A stretch of DNA of 39,601 nucleotides, taken from assembly GCA_019637195.1 (NCBI GenBank), contig JAHBWA010000077.1, forward strand, positions 1 through 39,601, given 5' to 3'. The position numbers and the translations under genes were made by a program. Each line of letters starts with the position of its first letter. Positions within the stretch are counted from its first letter, which is position 1. This DNA is from Labilithrix sp. (GTDB taxonomy: Bacteria; Myxococcota_A; Polyangia; Polyangiales; Polyangiaceae). Positions 1-8,163 of this stretch are shown here, in pieces. Under the pieces are notes generated by a model. The model ran no database searches. It saw only the letters and a program-made list of their open reading frames with translations, and was not told the DNA's origin.

Positions 1-950
1 TCGCGCGCGAACCGCGCCAGCTCTTCGTTCTCCCGCGCGAACGCCGCCTCGAGCTTGCCCTTCAGCATCGTGACGAAGTCGAGCGCCGCCTTGCCGGACT
101 TCGCCATCCGGTCGTCCGTCGCGAGGTCGGCGAAGTGCGCGAAGCCGAGGAGGTTGGCCTTCTCCTTCCGTAAGGCGAGGACGTCGCGGATGATCGGGCG
201 GTTGTCCCACGGGCCGCCCGACGCGCGCGTGACGTTGGCTCGGTACATCGCCTCGCGGAGCGCGCGGTCCTCCGCGAACGACATGACCGGGCCGTAGGAC
301 GGCGCCTGGAGCGTGAGGCGAAAGCCCTGCTTGCCCTTCTCCGCGGCGCTCTTCTTCGCGGCGAGCAGCGCGCCCTCGGGCAACCCGGCGAGCCGCGCGG
401 CGTCCTCGACGACGAGCTCGAAGGCCGCGGTCGCGTCGACGACGTTCTGCGCGAACTTGAGCGTGCGCTCGCTGAGCGCGACGTCGATCTCCGCGAGCCG
501 CGCCTTGCCCTTCTCGTCGAGCTCGGCGCCGTTGCGCCGGAAGTCCGCCAGCGTCTTGGTGAGGAAGCGCGCGCGTGCGGCGTCGAGCGCCTTCGCGGAG
601 TCCGTCGCCGACAGCTCGCAGAGCGCCCGGTAGAGCGGCTCGGACAGCATGATCTTGCTCCCGAACGCGCTCACCTTCGGGAGGATCTCGCTGTAGGCTG
701 CCCTCATCTCCGGTGTCCCGTCGATCGCCTCGAGGTGCCCCGCGACGCTCATCGCGAAGTCGAGCTCGCTCGTCGCGAGATCGAGCGCGCCGAGCGTCGC
801 CTCGTAGGTGCGCGGTGCCGCACCGATCGCGTCCAGCCTGGCCTGCGATCGCGCGATGAGCGCGTCGACCGCCGGGACGACGTGCTCCGCGCGGACCTCA
901 TGAAACGGAACGGGGACGGTGATGGTCGAGAGCGGATTGTTCACGTGCAT
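1..950 (-). CDS. M3-family oligopeptidase (oligopeptidase A-like), N-terminal part, cut by window edge
   Basis: The frame is open from an ATG at 950 (begins MHVNNPLSTITVPVPF) to base 1, so about 316 N-terminal residues are present. The helical N-region with FAMSVAGHLEAI, GSKIMLSEPLYRALCEL, GFRLTLQAPSYGPVMSFAED, REAMYRANVTRASGG and NRPIIRDVLALRKEKANLLGF is the typical N-terminal half of M3 zinc peptidases (PrlC / oligopeptidase A / Dcp group), which degrade short peptides in the cytoplasm. The catalytic HEXXH zinc site lies in the C-terminal half outside the window, so activity cannot be judged. No signal peptide is seen, consistent with a cytosolic enzyme. It is transcribed away from the small conserved gene at 1157. 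Family assignment is firm; the exact subfamily is not. Confidence 0.85.
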   Translation of the reverse strand, partial: MHVNNPLSTITVPVPFHEVRAEHVVPAVDALIARSQARLDAIGAAPRTYEATLGALDLATSELDFAMSVAGHLEAIDGTPEMRAAYSEILPKVSAFGSKIMLSEPLYRALCELSATDSAKALDAARARFLTKTLADFRRNGAELDEKGKARLAEIDVALSERTLKFAQNVVDATAAFELVVEDAARLAGLPEGALLAAKKSAAEKGKQGFRLTLQAPSYGPVMSFAEDRALREAMYRANVTRASGGPWDNRPIIRDVLALRKEKANLLGFAHFADLATDDRMAKSGKAALDFVTMLKGKLEAAFARENEELARFAR

Positions 951-1156
951 CCTCGGGCTGCGCGCCGAGTTGACGCGCTGAGCGGATGAGAAGGACGACT
1001 CGAGGGAGATGCGTGAGTCTACCGCAGTCGGACCGTGACCGCGTCGAGCCGAGCCGTCGTGCTTGTGACTTTGCGCAGGACGGCTACGCTAGGCATCGTT
1101 CCGAACGTGCAAGTGCGGTACCGAAAGGCAGGAGAGCGAGTGGTGAGAAGTCTCGA

Positions 1157-1552
1157 GTGGGGGCAGTCTTGAACTTCCGACGCGGCCGCGCGGCCGCCGA
1201 GCGGACTTCCGAGCGGCGACGCCGCGAAGACGAGGCCCCTCGTCTTTCCGCCGCCATTCCTGACCTCGAATCGCTGCGGCTCGAGGTGAGCGAGCGTCGC
1301 GGCGACGTCGGCATCGCGGAGGCCTCGCACATCCGGCGCGTCGTCGTCGAGCACGCCCCCGCGCTCTTCCTGATCCCGTGCGGCGAGAGCTCGTGCCGCG
1401 ACGGTGGGCACGACATCACGCGCGCCGTGCTGCGCGGCCTCGAGCAGAAGAGCACGAAGTACGAGGGCGACGACCCGTGCAACGGGCAGACGGGCACCGC
1501 CCCGTGCGCCCGGACGCTCGTCTTCACCGCCTACGCGACCTACAAGAGCTGA
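1157..1552 (+). CDS. conserved hypothetical Cys-containing protein, start uncertain
   Basis: About 131 residues from GTG 1157. The C-terminal two thirds look like a folded domain, with LESLRLEVSE, a HIRRVVVEHAPALFLIPCG strand, CRDGGHDITRAVLRGL, then CNGQTG and CARTLVF. Four cysteines in two clusters (CGESSC, and C...C near the end) could bind metal or form disulfides. I do not recognise a named family. No signal peptide or membrane segment is seen. The frame stays open upstream to about 986, but the extra residues are Arg-rich and non-committal. A TTG at 1169 (LNFRRGRAAA) preceded by a G-run is an equally good start. It overlaps, as TTGA, the stop of a short frame 1107-1172 that reads like protein (see findings). 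It lies 107 nt upstream of htpG on the same strand. Confidence 0.6.
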   Translation: MGAVLNFRRGRAAAERTSERRRREDEAPRLSAAIPDLESLRLEVSERRGDVGIAEASHIRRVVVEHAPALFLIPCGESSCRDGGHDITRAVLRGLEQKSTKYEGDDPCNGQTGTAPCARTLVFTAYATYKS

Positions 1553-1659
1553 CCCGCGGGGCCGGCGCCCGCCGCCGGCCCTCTATCGCGGCGCCACGCG
1601 ACCGAATCGGGCTTCTCAAGGCCCCGCTCGATGGTTATGACGCGGCTCGGAGAAGCCGA

Positions 1660-3555
1660 ATGGGTACGCATGCCTTTCAGGCCGAGGTCGGCCGCGTCCT
1701 TTCCCTCGTCATCAACTCGCTCTACTCGAACAAGGAGATCTTCCTCCGCGAGCTCGTGTCGAACGCGTCCGACGCGCTCGACAAGCTACGGTTCCGCGCG
1801 CTGACCGAGCCCGCCCTCCTCGAGGGCGAGCCCGAGCTCGTCGTCCGGCTCCGCGTCGAGCCCGAAGCCAAGGCGCTCGTGATCGAGGACACCGGCATCG
1901 GCATGACCGAGGCCGAGCTCGTCGAGAACCTCGGGACCGTCGCCAAGTCGGGCTCCGCGGCGTTCATCGAGAAGCTCGAGGCGGGCGCCAAGAAGGACGT
2001 GTCCATCATCGGCCAGTTCGGCGTCGGCTTCTACAGCGCCTACCTCGTCGCGGATCGCGTCGAGGTCGTCTCGCGCGCCGCCGGCTCCGGCGCGGCGTGG
2101 AAGTGGACGTCGAGCGGCCGCGACACCTTCGAGGTCGAGCCCGCCGAGCGCGCGAAGCGCGGCACGGAGATCCGCCTCTTCTTGAAGGACGAGCACGCGG
2201 AGCTGCTCGAGCCGTGGCGCCTGCGCGACCTCGTGCGCCGCTACTCCGACTACGTCGCGTACCCCATCGAGCTCGAGACGACCGCCAAGGACGACGACGA
2301 CGAGCCCGAAGGCGACGCGCCGCCGAAGCGCGAGACGATCAACCGCGGGCGCGCGCTCTGGCAGCGGCCGAAGGGCGAGATCACGGACGAGCAGTACGAG
2401 GAGCTCTACAAGCACCTCACGCACGACTGGGAGCCGCCGGTCGCGCGGACGCACTTCCGCGTCGAGGGCACGCAGGAGTTCGTCGGCCTCTTCTGGGTGC
2501 CGAAGAACCCGCCGTTCGACCTCGACGATCCGCGCAAGCAGCGCGGCGTCCGCCTCTTCGTGAAGCGCGTCCTCGTCATGGAGGACTGCGAGGCGATCCT
2601 GCCGCAGTGGCTCCGGTTCGTGCGCGGCCTCGTCGACTCCGACGATCTCCCGCTCAACGTCTCGCGCGAGCTGCTCCAGGAGTCGGCGGCGCTCCGGACG
2701 ATCAAAAAGCAGGTGACGAAGCGCGCGCTCGACCTGCTCGACGAGCTCGCGACCGACAAGCCCGAGGACTACAAGGCGGTCTGGTCGGCGTTCGGCCGCA
2801 TCCTCAAGGAGGGCCTCGCGGTCGATCCCGAGTGGAAGGAGCGCATCGCCAAGCTCTCGCGCTGGCCGAGCACCTACGTCCCCGGCGACGGGCCGAGCGA
2901 CGCGCTCGTGTCGCTCGACGAGTACGTCGCCCGAATGAAGGACGGCCAGGAGGCCATCTACTACGTCACCGGCGAGTCGCGCGAAGCGCTGTCGGGCTCG
3001 CCCCACCTCGAGGCGCTGCAGGCGCGCGGCTTCGAGGTCCTGCTCATGACCGACGCGGTCGACACCTGGGCCGCCGAGGGCATCGGCGAGCACGGCGGCA
3101 AGAAGCTCGTCAACGCGATGCGCGCCGACGTCAAGCTCCCGGAGGACGAGGACGACACGGCGAAGGCGGCCGCGAAGGAGCTCGAGCCGCTCGTCGCCGC
3201 CGCGAAGAAGGTCCTCGACGGCAAGGTGCGCGACGTCGCCGTGTCGAGCCGCCTCCGCGAGTCGCCGGCGTGCCTCGTCCTCGCCGGGGCGGCGATGCCG
3301 GCGCACCTCGAGAAGCTGCTCGCGCGCTCGGGCAAGGAGGTGCCGAAGGGCCAGCGGAACCTGGAGCTGAACCCGACGCACCCGGCGGTGAAGGCGCTGG
3401 CGACGCTCGCCGCGAAGGACGCCGCCGATCCGAAGCTCGCCGACTGGGTCACCCTCCTCTACGAGCAGTCGCTGATCTCCGAGGGCAGCCCGGTCGAGGA
3501 CCCGAACGGCTTCGCCAAGCGCGTGACGGCGCTCCTCGTCCAGGCCGTGTCCTGA
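1660..3555 (+). CDS. htpG: HtpG, Hsp90-family molecular chaperone
   Basis: Full-length 631-residue Hsp90 homologue, the usual bacterial HtpG length. The ATG at 1660 begins [20 protein letters not shown], the canonical N-terminus, with a GGAG just upstream at about 1649. GHKL ATPase motifs are intact: the Asn/Asp motif in [28 protein letters not shown], and the lid/glycine motif [19 protein letters not shown]. The middle domain carries [12 protein letters not shown], the acidic [23 protein letters not shown] segment with its conserved catalytic Arg, and ends in a dimerisation domain finishing with VNPxHP-like [11 protein letters not shown]. It is an ATP-dependent cytosolic chaperone dimer for client folding. 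Longer upstream readings of the frame (from 1378) are spurious. The gene ends at a strong hairpin shared with the convergent agmatinase gene. Confidence 0.97.
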
Positions 3556-3564
3556 GCGGACGCG

Positions 3565-3589
3565 CGCCGAGCGCTGACGGCGCTCGGCG
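3565..3589. terminator. GC-rich hairpin between convergent htpG and agmatinase genes
   Basis: A perfect 10-bp stem (CGCCGAGCGC / GCGCTCGGCG) with loop TGACG lies nine bases after the htpG stop and 35 bases beyond the agmatinase stop. There is no T-tract on either side, so it is either an atypical terminator or an mRNA 3'-end stabiliser. It can serve both strands. Confidence 0.55.
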
Positions 3590-3624
3590 TCCGGCCCCTC
3601 CGCTACGATCCGCGCGGACGACGC

Positions 3625-4677
3625 TCAGTCGGCGAGCTCCGCGCGGCCCTGGCTGGCGAGCGTGAAGCCGACGAGCTTGTAGAGGAGGCGCGCGCCGACG
3701 TTGCCGTCCCACTCGTCGTCCTCGTCCGCGAGGTCCGGCGCGACCTCGTTCAGGTCGAAGCCCACGATCGTCTTGCCCGCGCGGACGACCTCGCGGAGGA
3801 CGGCCACCGCCTCGAACAGCTCGAGGCCGCCCGGCACCGGCGTGCCGGTGTGCGGGCAGTAGCGCGGATCGAGGCCGTCGATGTCGAACGAGACCCAGAC
3901 CCGGCTCGGGAGCGCCGCCGCGATCTCGCGGGCGATCTTCGCGAAGGGCTCGCCCTCCATCTTCCGGCGCGAGACGGCGCGATCGTAGAAGACGACGGCG
4001 CGATCGCCCTGCGACGCGCAGTAGTCGACCTCGGCCTCGCAGACGTCGCGGATGCCGACCTGGACGAGGCGCTCGACCTCGGGGATCCCCTCGAGCACGT
4101 TGTGCATGATCGACGCGTGCGAGTGCGCGAAGCCCTCGTAGGCCTCTCGCGTGTCGGAGTGCGCGTCGAAATGGAGGACACCGAACGGGCCCCCGAGGTG
4201 CTTCGCCGTGGCGAGGAGCGCGCCGTAGGGCACGGAGTGGTCGCCGCCGACGACGCCGACGATCTTCTTCGCGCCGAGCAGGCGGAGGACCTCGCGCTCG
4301 ACGTGCTCGTTCACCTTCTCGGAGAGGGCGTTGACCTCGGCGAGCGCGTCGAGGAGCGCCGGATCTTCGCCGGCGCCGCCTGCCTCGATGACCTTCGCGG
4401 CGGCGGCCTTGCCGGCCTCGTTCCACCCGGCGACGTCGGACGGGATCGGGAGCATGTGGATCCCGTGCTGGTACGGGCGGTCGACGTCGAGATCGAAGAG
4501 ATCGACCTGCATGCTCGCGCCCAGGATCGCCCGCGGGCCCTCGGCGGCGCCGCCGCCGTACGAGGTCGTCGCCTCCCACGGGACGGGGACGAGGACGACG
4601 AGCGCCTCCTCGGCCGAGTGGGGGAGCCCGAAGATGCCCGAGCCCGGCTGCGCGGGTGCGTTCGGATCGAAGGTCAT
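3625..4677 (-). CDS. agmatinase/arginase-family ureohydrolase
   Basis: A 350-residue ureohydrolase starting at ATG 4677 (MTFDPNAPAQPGSGIFGL); a GTG five codons upstream is also open. The binuclear manganese ligands are visible: GGDHSVPYG, FDAHSDTREAYEG and SFDIDGLDP, with the usual ACDV-like entry GIRDVCEAE and the C-terminal FDLNEVAPDLA glutamate. Such enzymes hydrolyse guanidino compounds (agmatine, arginine, guanidinobutyrate, formiminoglutamate) to urea or formamide plus an amine. The early GGGAAEGPRAIL segment and overall length resemble the broad agmatinase family rather than classical arginase. Substrate cannot be fixed from sequence. The gene stands alone, divergent from the esterase gene at 4946 and convergent with htpG. 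A 21-bp tandem repeat lies just upstream of its start. Confidence 0.88.
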   Translation of the reverse strand: MTFDPNAPAQPGSGIFGLPHSAEEALVVLVPVPWEATTSYGGGAAEGPRAILGASMQVDLFDLDVDRPYQHGIHMLPIPSDVAGWNEAGKAAAAKVIEAGGAGEDPALLDALAEVNALSEKVNEHVEREVLRLLGAKKIVGVVGGDHSVPYGALLATAKHLGGPFGVLHFDAHSDTREAYEGFAHSHASIMHNVLEGIPEVERLVQVGIRDVCEAEVDYCASQGDRAVVFYDRAVSRRKMEGEPFAKIAREIAAALPSRVWVSFDIDGLDPRYCPHTGTPVPGGLELFEAVAVLREVVRAGKTIVGFDLNEVAPDLADEDDEWDGNVGARLLYKLVGFTLASQGRAELAD

Positions 4678-4719
4678 GGCCCTCACTACCACGCCGCGCG
4701 GCGACGCGAGGCAGAGGCT

Positions 4720-4814
4720 GAGGTCGACCGAGGCGCGCCGCCAGGCGACCGCGGCGCGCCGCCAGGCGACCGCGGCGCGCCGCCAGGCGACCGAGCGCCG
4801 CCGGGTGACCGCGG
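4720..4814. repeat. 21-bp tandem repeat array, about 3 good and 2 degenerate copies
   Basis: The unit ccaggcgaccgcggcgcgcc+g is exact at 4741-4761 and 4762-4782 and shortened at 4783-4800. Degenerate copies flank it (about 4720-4740 and 4801-4814). It lies in the 268-base divergent gap between the agmatinase and esterase genes. Being a multiple of three it opens spurious frames (RQATAAR / GGAPRSP), but codon use and lack of starts argue against translation. Copies are contiguous with no spacers, so this is not CRISPR. Confidence 0.85.
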
Positions 4815-4930
4815 GATGAGGGCGACCGCCCGCAGCGACGCGCGGCGACGCTCGCGGCAGCGCGGGACGTCGCGTTCGGCAACACCCGACAATCGGCCCC
4901 GGCGATTTTCACACGAGGCGGATACCTCGA

Positions 4931-4936
4931 TACGAT
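4931..4936 (+). promoter_or_regulatory. candidate -10 element (TACGAT) for the esterase gene
   Basis: TACGAT ends nine bases before ATG 4946. If used, transcription would begin within a few bases of the start codon. No convincing -35 is visible. It is one of seven similarly placed hexamers in the window. Confidence 0.3.
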
Positions 4937-4945
4937 CGCGACGCG

Positions 4946-6097
4946 ATGCGCGGAACGTTCGTCAGCGCGGCGATGCTCGCGGCCCTCGTGGTCGCCGGCG
5001 GCTGCACGCGCAAGGACACGCCGGCGGCGGACTCGCCGGCCGGCCCCGGGGTCGTGTCGACGGCCGCCGCGGCGGACAAGGCCGAAAAGTCCGCGCGCGC
5101 CGACGCCGCAGCAGACGCGACCGCGCCGCGCTTCGTGGGACGCTGGGTCCCCGACGGCGACGGGATGCGCTGCTCTTGGTCGGGGAGCTACGTGGTGGGT
5201 CGCTTCAAGGGCACGTCCGTCGCGGCGCGCATCAAGGACGAGGGGTTCAACCTCTTCCAGGTCGTCATCGACGGCGAGCCGAAGAAGGTGCTCCGCACCG
5301 ACAAAGCGAAGGGCGAGCACGTCTATCCGCTCGCCGACGGCCTCTCCGACGCGGTCCACGAGGTCGCGCTCCACCGGCGCACCGAGGCGAAGGTCGGTGA
5401 GGCGGTCGTCTACGGCTTCGAGCCGAAGGGCGGACACCTCTTGCCGCCGTCGCCCGCGCCCGAGCGGCGGATCGAGACCGTCGGCGACTCGATCACGACA
5501 GGGTTCGGCAACGAGGGCCCGAGCGCGACGTGCGGCTACGTCAACGGCGAGCAGAACGAGTACGCCACCTACGGCGCGATCGCCGCGCGCAACCTGGGCG
5601 CGGACCACACGACCATCGCGTGGTCGGGCAAGACGATCCACGAGATGAAGGAGTACTTCGACAAGTCCCTCCCCCAGCGCCCGGACGGGCCGCGGTGGGA
5701 TTTTTCGCTCTACCAGCCGGACGTGGTCGTCCTGAACCTCGGCACGAACAACTTCGCGAACGTGGACCCGGGCGAGGCACGCTTCGTGAAGGTCTACCTC
5801 GAGCTCGTCCGGACGGTCCGCGGGGCATATCCGAAGGCGTTCATCGTTTGCGCTCTCGGGTCGATGCTGAGCAACGTCTACCCCGAGGGCCGCAACAGCC
5901 TGACCCAGGCGCGGAAATACATGAAGGTGGCGGTCGCGAAGCTCAAAGAGGCCGGCGAGACCAACCTCGATTTTCTGGAGTTCCCCGAACAAAACCACGC
6001 CGACGGCCTCGGCTGCGGCTTCCACCCGAGCCTGAAGACACACAAGCTCATGGGCGAACGACTGACCGCGTTCATCAAGGATCGCACGGGATGGTGA
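4946..6097 (+). CDS. SGNH/GDSL esterase lipoprotein, carbohydrate esterase family 2-like
   Basis: 383 residues. Residues 1-20 form a lipoprotein signal ending VAGGC (lipid Cys20), followed by an Ala/Asp-rich linker to about 60. Residues 62-160 form a beta-rich N-domain (RFVGRWVPDGDG, SWSGSYVVGRFKGTSVAARIKD) as in CE2 acetyl-esterases. The SGNH domain follows: block I VGDSITTGFG (nucleophile Ser182), an AWSGKTI region, block III VVLNLGTNNF (Asn/Gly of the oxyanion hole) and block V GCGFHPSLKTH (His360). The Asp two residues before His in classical GDSL enzymes is missing; CE2 enzymes are known that use a Ser-His dyad. It probably deacetylates a polysaccharide at the outer membrane or periplasm. 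The next gene, a glycoside-hydrolase-like lipoprotein, starts 4 nt later, implying one operon. Confidence 0.85.
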   Translation: MRGTFVSAAMLAALVVAGGCTRKDTPAADSPAGPGVVSTAAAADKAEKSARADAAADATAPRFVGRWVPDGDGMRCSWSGSYVVGRFKGTSVAARIKDEGFNLFQVVIDGEPKKVLRTDKAKGEHVYPLADGLSDAVHEVALHRRTEAKVGEAVVYGFEPKGGHLLPPSPAPERRIETVGDSITTGFGNEGPSATCGYVNGEQNEYATYGAIAARNLGADHTTIAWSGKTIHEMKEYFDKSLPQRPDGPRWDFSLYQPDVVVLNLGTNNFANVDPGEARFVKVYLELVRTVRGAYPKAFIVCALGSMLSNVYPEGRNSLTQARKYMKVAVAKLKEAGETNLDFLEFPEQNHADGLGCGFHPSLKTHKLMGERLTAFIKDRTGW

Positions 6098-6101
6098 AGG
6101 C

Positions 6102-7610
6102 ATGCTGAGGGCGATGAGTCTTGGTCTGCTGCGCGCCGGCCTCACCTCCGCGGCGCTGGCGCTGCTCTGTTCGTGCACGCCGAAGACGAGCGCGCCGCAG
6201 AGCGCGCGCGACGGCTCCCCGGAGAGCACCTCCGCGAGCGCGTCGGGCGGGGCCGCCGGCGAGTCGGCGAGCTCCGACGCCGGCGCGCCGGCGCCCAAGG
6301 CGGCCGTCAAGAAGGAGGTGACCGCCGCGGACGTCGCCGCGTACGTGAGGAGCAAGCTCCCGAAGGGCGGCGAGGCCGACGGCGCGCCGCTCAAGATCAC
6401 GCACAAGGTCCAGCCCGGCGAGTCGACGGCCGCGATCGCCGCGGCGTACCTCGAGCTCACCGAGGTCTACCGCGTAGAGGAGCTCGCGACGGCGATCGGC
6501 AAGAGCAACAAATCCATCGCCCCCGGCGCAACGATCACGATCCCGCGCCCGCTCACCCGCATCCCCGCCGCCGATCCGAAGGAGGATCGCCTCGGCTGGC
6601 CCGAGGACAAGATCCTCCGCGGCGTCTTCGTGACGGGCTCGTACGCGAGCATCCGCTGGGCCGACACCGTCGAGAAGGTCGCCGACCACGGGCTCAACGC
6701 CATCGTCCTCGACGCGAAGGACTACGACGGCTACGTCAACTACCCGTCGAAGGCGAAGATCGCCGTCGAGAGCGGCGCGATCCGCGCGAAGAACATCCCC
6801 GACCTCGCCCGCGCGATCCGCTACGCGCACTGGCACGGCGTCCGCGTCATCCTCCGCATCCCGTGCTTCCACGATCCGTGGGTCGACAAGCACCTGCCCG
6901 GCTCGCGGCTGTCGATCCGCTTCACGCCTACGGGCAAGCCCATCCACGTCAACTGGATCGATCCGACGAACGCCGAGGCGCAAGACTACGCGATCGAGCT
7001 CGCCAAGGAGGGCATCGAGGCCGGCGCCGACGAGATCCAGCTCGACTACGTGCGCTTCCCCGTCCACCTCCCGATGAGGGTCGCGGTGCTGCCGCAGCCG
7101 GAGGAGCGCTCCGGCATCATCCGCGATTTCGTCAAGCGCGTGCGCGCGGTGACGAAGGAGGCGGGCATCCACCTCTCGCTCGACTTCTTCGGCGTCGCGG
7201 CCACCGGCGATCAGAGCGACATCGATCGCCTCGGCCAGGACATCGCCACCGTCGCGCCGGAGGCCGACGCGATCAGCCTGATGACGTACCCGTCGCACTA
7301 CAACAAGGGGTACATGGGCTTCAAGAACCCCGCCGACCACCCGGAGATCATCGGCATCGGCAACAAGATGGCGCTCGAGAAGCTCAAGCCGACCGGCGCG
7401 ACGACGATCTTCCGGACCTGGCTCCAGGCGTTCCCGCTCGGCGTGACCAACTACAACGCGCAGTACCTCCTCGCGCAGGCGAAGTCCGCCGAGACGTCGG
7501 GCGGGCACGGCTGGCTCATGTGGAGCCCGGCCTGCGAGTACAGCCCCGTCTGGAACGGCTGGCCGAGCAAGAAGAAGGCGCAGGCGAACGCCCAGGCGAG
7601 CGCGCGCTAG
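6102..7610 (+). CDS. DUF4015 glycoside-hydrolase-like lipoprotein with LysM-like segment
   Basis: 502 residues from ATG 6102; ATG 6114 with a closer GAGGG is an alternative start. The signal peptide ends LALLCSC (lipid Cys about 25), followed by an Ala/Ser-rich linker. Residues about 88-150 read like a LysM unit (ITHKVQPGESTAAIAAAY ... NKSIAPGATITIPRPL), which binds peptidoglycan or other GlcNAc-type glycans. From about 165 a TIM-barrel-like DUF4015 domain follows: ILRGVFVTGSYA, GLNAIVLDAKDYDGYVNYPS, IPDLARAIRYAHWHGVRVILRI, the family hallmark EIQLDYVRFP, LSLDFFGVAA, and near the end GWLMWSPACEYSP. The acidic residues of VLDAKDYDG and IQLDYVRFP are the likely catalytic candidates. The role in cell-surface glycan turnover is inferred, and the pairing with the preceding CE2-like esterase supports it. 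Confidence 0.85.
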   Translation: MLRAMSLGLLRAGLTSAALALLCSCTPKTSAPQSARDGSPESTSASASGGAAGESASSDAGAPAPKAAVKKEVTAADVAAYVRSKLPKGGEADGAPLKITHKVQPGESTAAIAAAYLELTEVYRVEELATAIGKSNKSIAPGATITIPRPLTRIPAADPKEDRLGWPEDKILRGVFVTGSYASIRWADTVEKVADHGLNAIVLDAKDYDGYVNYPSKAKIAVESGAIRAKNIPDLARAIRYAHWHGVRVILRIPCFHDPWVDKHLPGSRLSIRFTPTGKPIHVNWIDPTNAEAQDYAIELAKEGIEAGADEIQLDYVRFPVHLPMRVAVLPQPEERSGIIRDFVKRVRAVTKEAGIHLSLDFFGVAATGDQSDIDRLGQDIATVAPEADAISLMTYPSHYNKGYMGFKNPADHPEIIGIGNKMALEKLKPTGATTIFRTWLQAFPLGVTNYNAQYLLAQAKSAETSGGHGWLMWSPACEYSPVWNGWPSKKKAQANAQASAR

Positions 7611-7657
7611 CTTCGGCGGCGGCGCTTCTCGAGCGGCGCGGGACCGCGCGCGGTGCT

Positions 7658-7664
7658 AGAGGAG
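7658..7664 (+). promoter_or_regulatory. ribosome binding site fixing the GTG start of the HIT gene
   Basis: AGAGGAG lies four bases before GTG 7669. No ATG is available nearby, so this site decides the start. Confidence 0.7.
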
Positions 7665-7668
7665 CGGC

Positions 7669-8085
7669 GTGGCCTGCGTCTTCTGCGACATCGCCGAGAA
7701 GAAGCTCCCCGCGCACGTCGTCTTCGAGGACGACGTCGCGCTGGCGTTCCTCGACAAGACTCCGCTGTTCCACGGTCACGTGCTGGTCGTCCCGCGCGCG
7801 CACGTCGTGACGCTGCCCGAGCTCGGCGCCGGCGTCGTCGGACCGTTCTTCGAGCGCGTGCAGGCGGTCGCGCGGGCCATACCGCTCGCGCTCGGCTCGC
7901 AGGGGACGTTCGTGGCGATGAACAACGTCGTCAGCCAGAGCGTGGCGCACCTCCACGTCCACGTCGTCCCGCGCACCAAGGGCGACGGCCTCAAGGGCTT
8001 CTTCTGGCCGCGCACCAAGTACACCGGCGACGAGCAGATGCAGGAGATCGCCGACAAGCTCCGCTCTCACGTCACGCTGCGCTGA
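7669..8085 (+). CDS. HIT-family nucleotide hydrolase/transferase
   Basis: 138 residues, typical HIT/HINT length, starting MACVFCDIAEKKLP at GTG 7669 with a strong Shine-Dalgarno. Cys3 and Cys6 form the CxxC zinc half-site common in HIT proteins. HGHVLVVPRAHV is the conserved strand-helix and HLHVHVVPR (His94, 96, 98) is the catalytic histidine triad. HIT proteins cleave or transfer nucleoside monophosphates from AMP-conjugates or dinucleoside polyphosphates in the cytosol. The final segment LKGFFWPRTKY is usual for the Ap4A-hydrolase-like subgroup. It lies 58 nt downstream of the DUF4015 gene, possibly as a separate unit given its own ribosome site. Stem-loops follow the stop. Confidence 0.92.
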   Translation: MACVFCDIAEKKLPAHVVFEDDVALAFLDKTPLFHGHVLVVPRAHVVTLPELGAGVVGPFFERVQAVARAIPLALGSQGTFVAMNNVVSQSVAHLHVHVVPRTKGDGLKGFFWPRTKYTGDEQMQEIADKLRSHVTLR

Positions 8086-8120
8086 CGACGCGCCCCCCCG
8101 CCTCGGGGCCGCGCGTCGTC
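8084..8120. terminator. hairpin that includes the HIT stop codon
   Basis: A 10-bp perfect stem GACGACGCGC (8084-8093) / GCGCGTCGTC (8111-8120) encloses a C-run/G-run that can pair further (CCCC/GGGG). The left arm starts inside the TGA stop of the HIT gene. No T-tract follows. Confidence 0.5.
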
Positions 8121-8136
8121 GAATCCGCAGCGCTCG

Positions 8137-8158
8137 CGCCGCGCATCGGCGCGCGGCG
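8137..8158. terminator. second GC hairpin between the convergent genes
   Basis: CGCCGCGC (8137-8144) pairs with GCGCGGCG (8151-8158) around a 6-nt loop. It lies just before the stop of the convergent lipoprotein gene at 8164, so it could stop transcription arriving from either side. Confidence 0.4.
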
Positions 8159-8163
8159 ATCGC

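Noticed and set aside
4686..4892. Small ORF of GGAPRSP repeats
   Set aside because: The coding-like look comes only from the 21-bp repeat being a multiple of three; no ribosome site, no conserved residues.
3449..6460. 1003-residue minus-strand frame across agmatinase and esterase
   Set aside because: It is low-complexity, includes the 21-bp repeat and overlaps genes with intact catalytic motifs on both strands.
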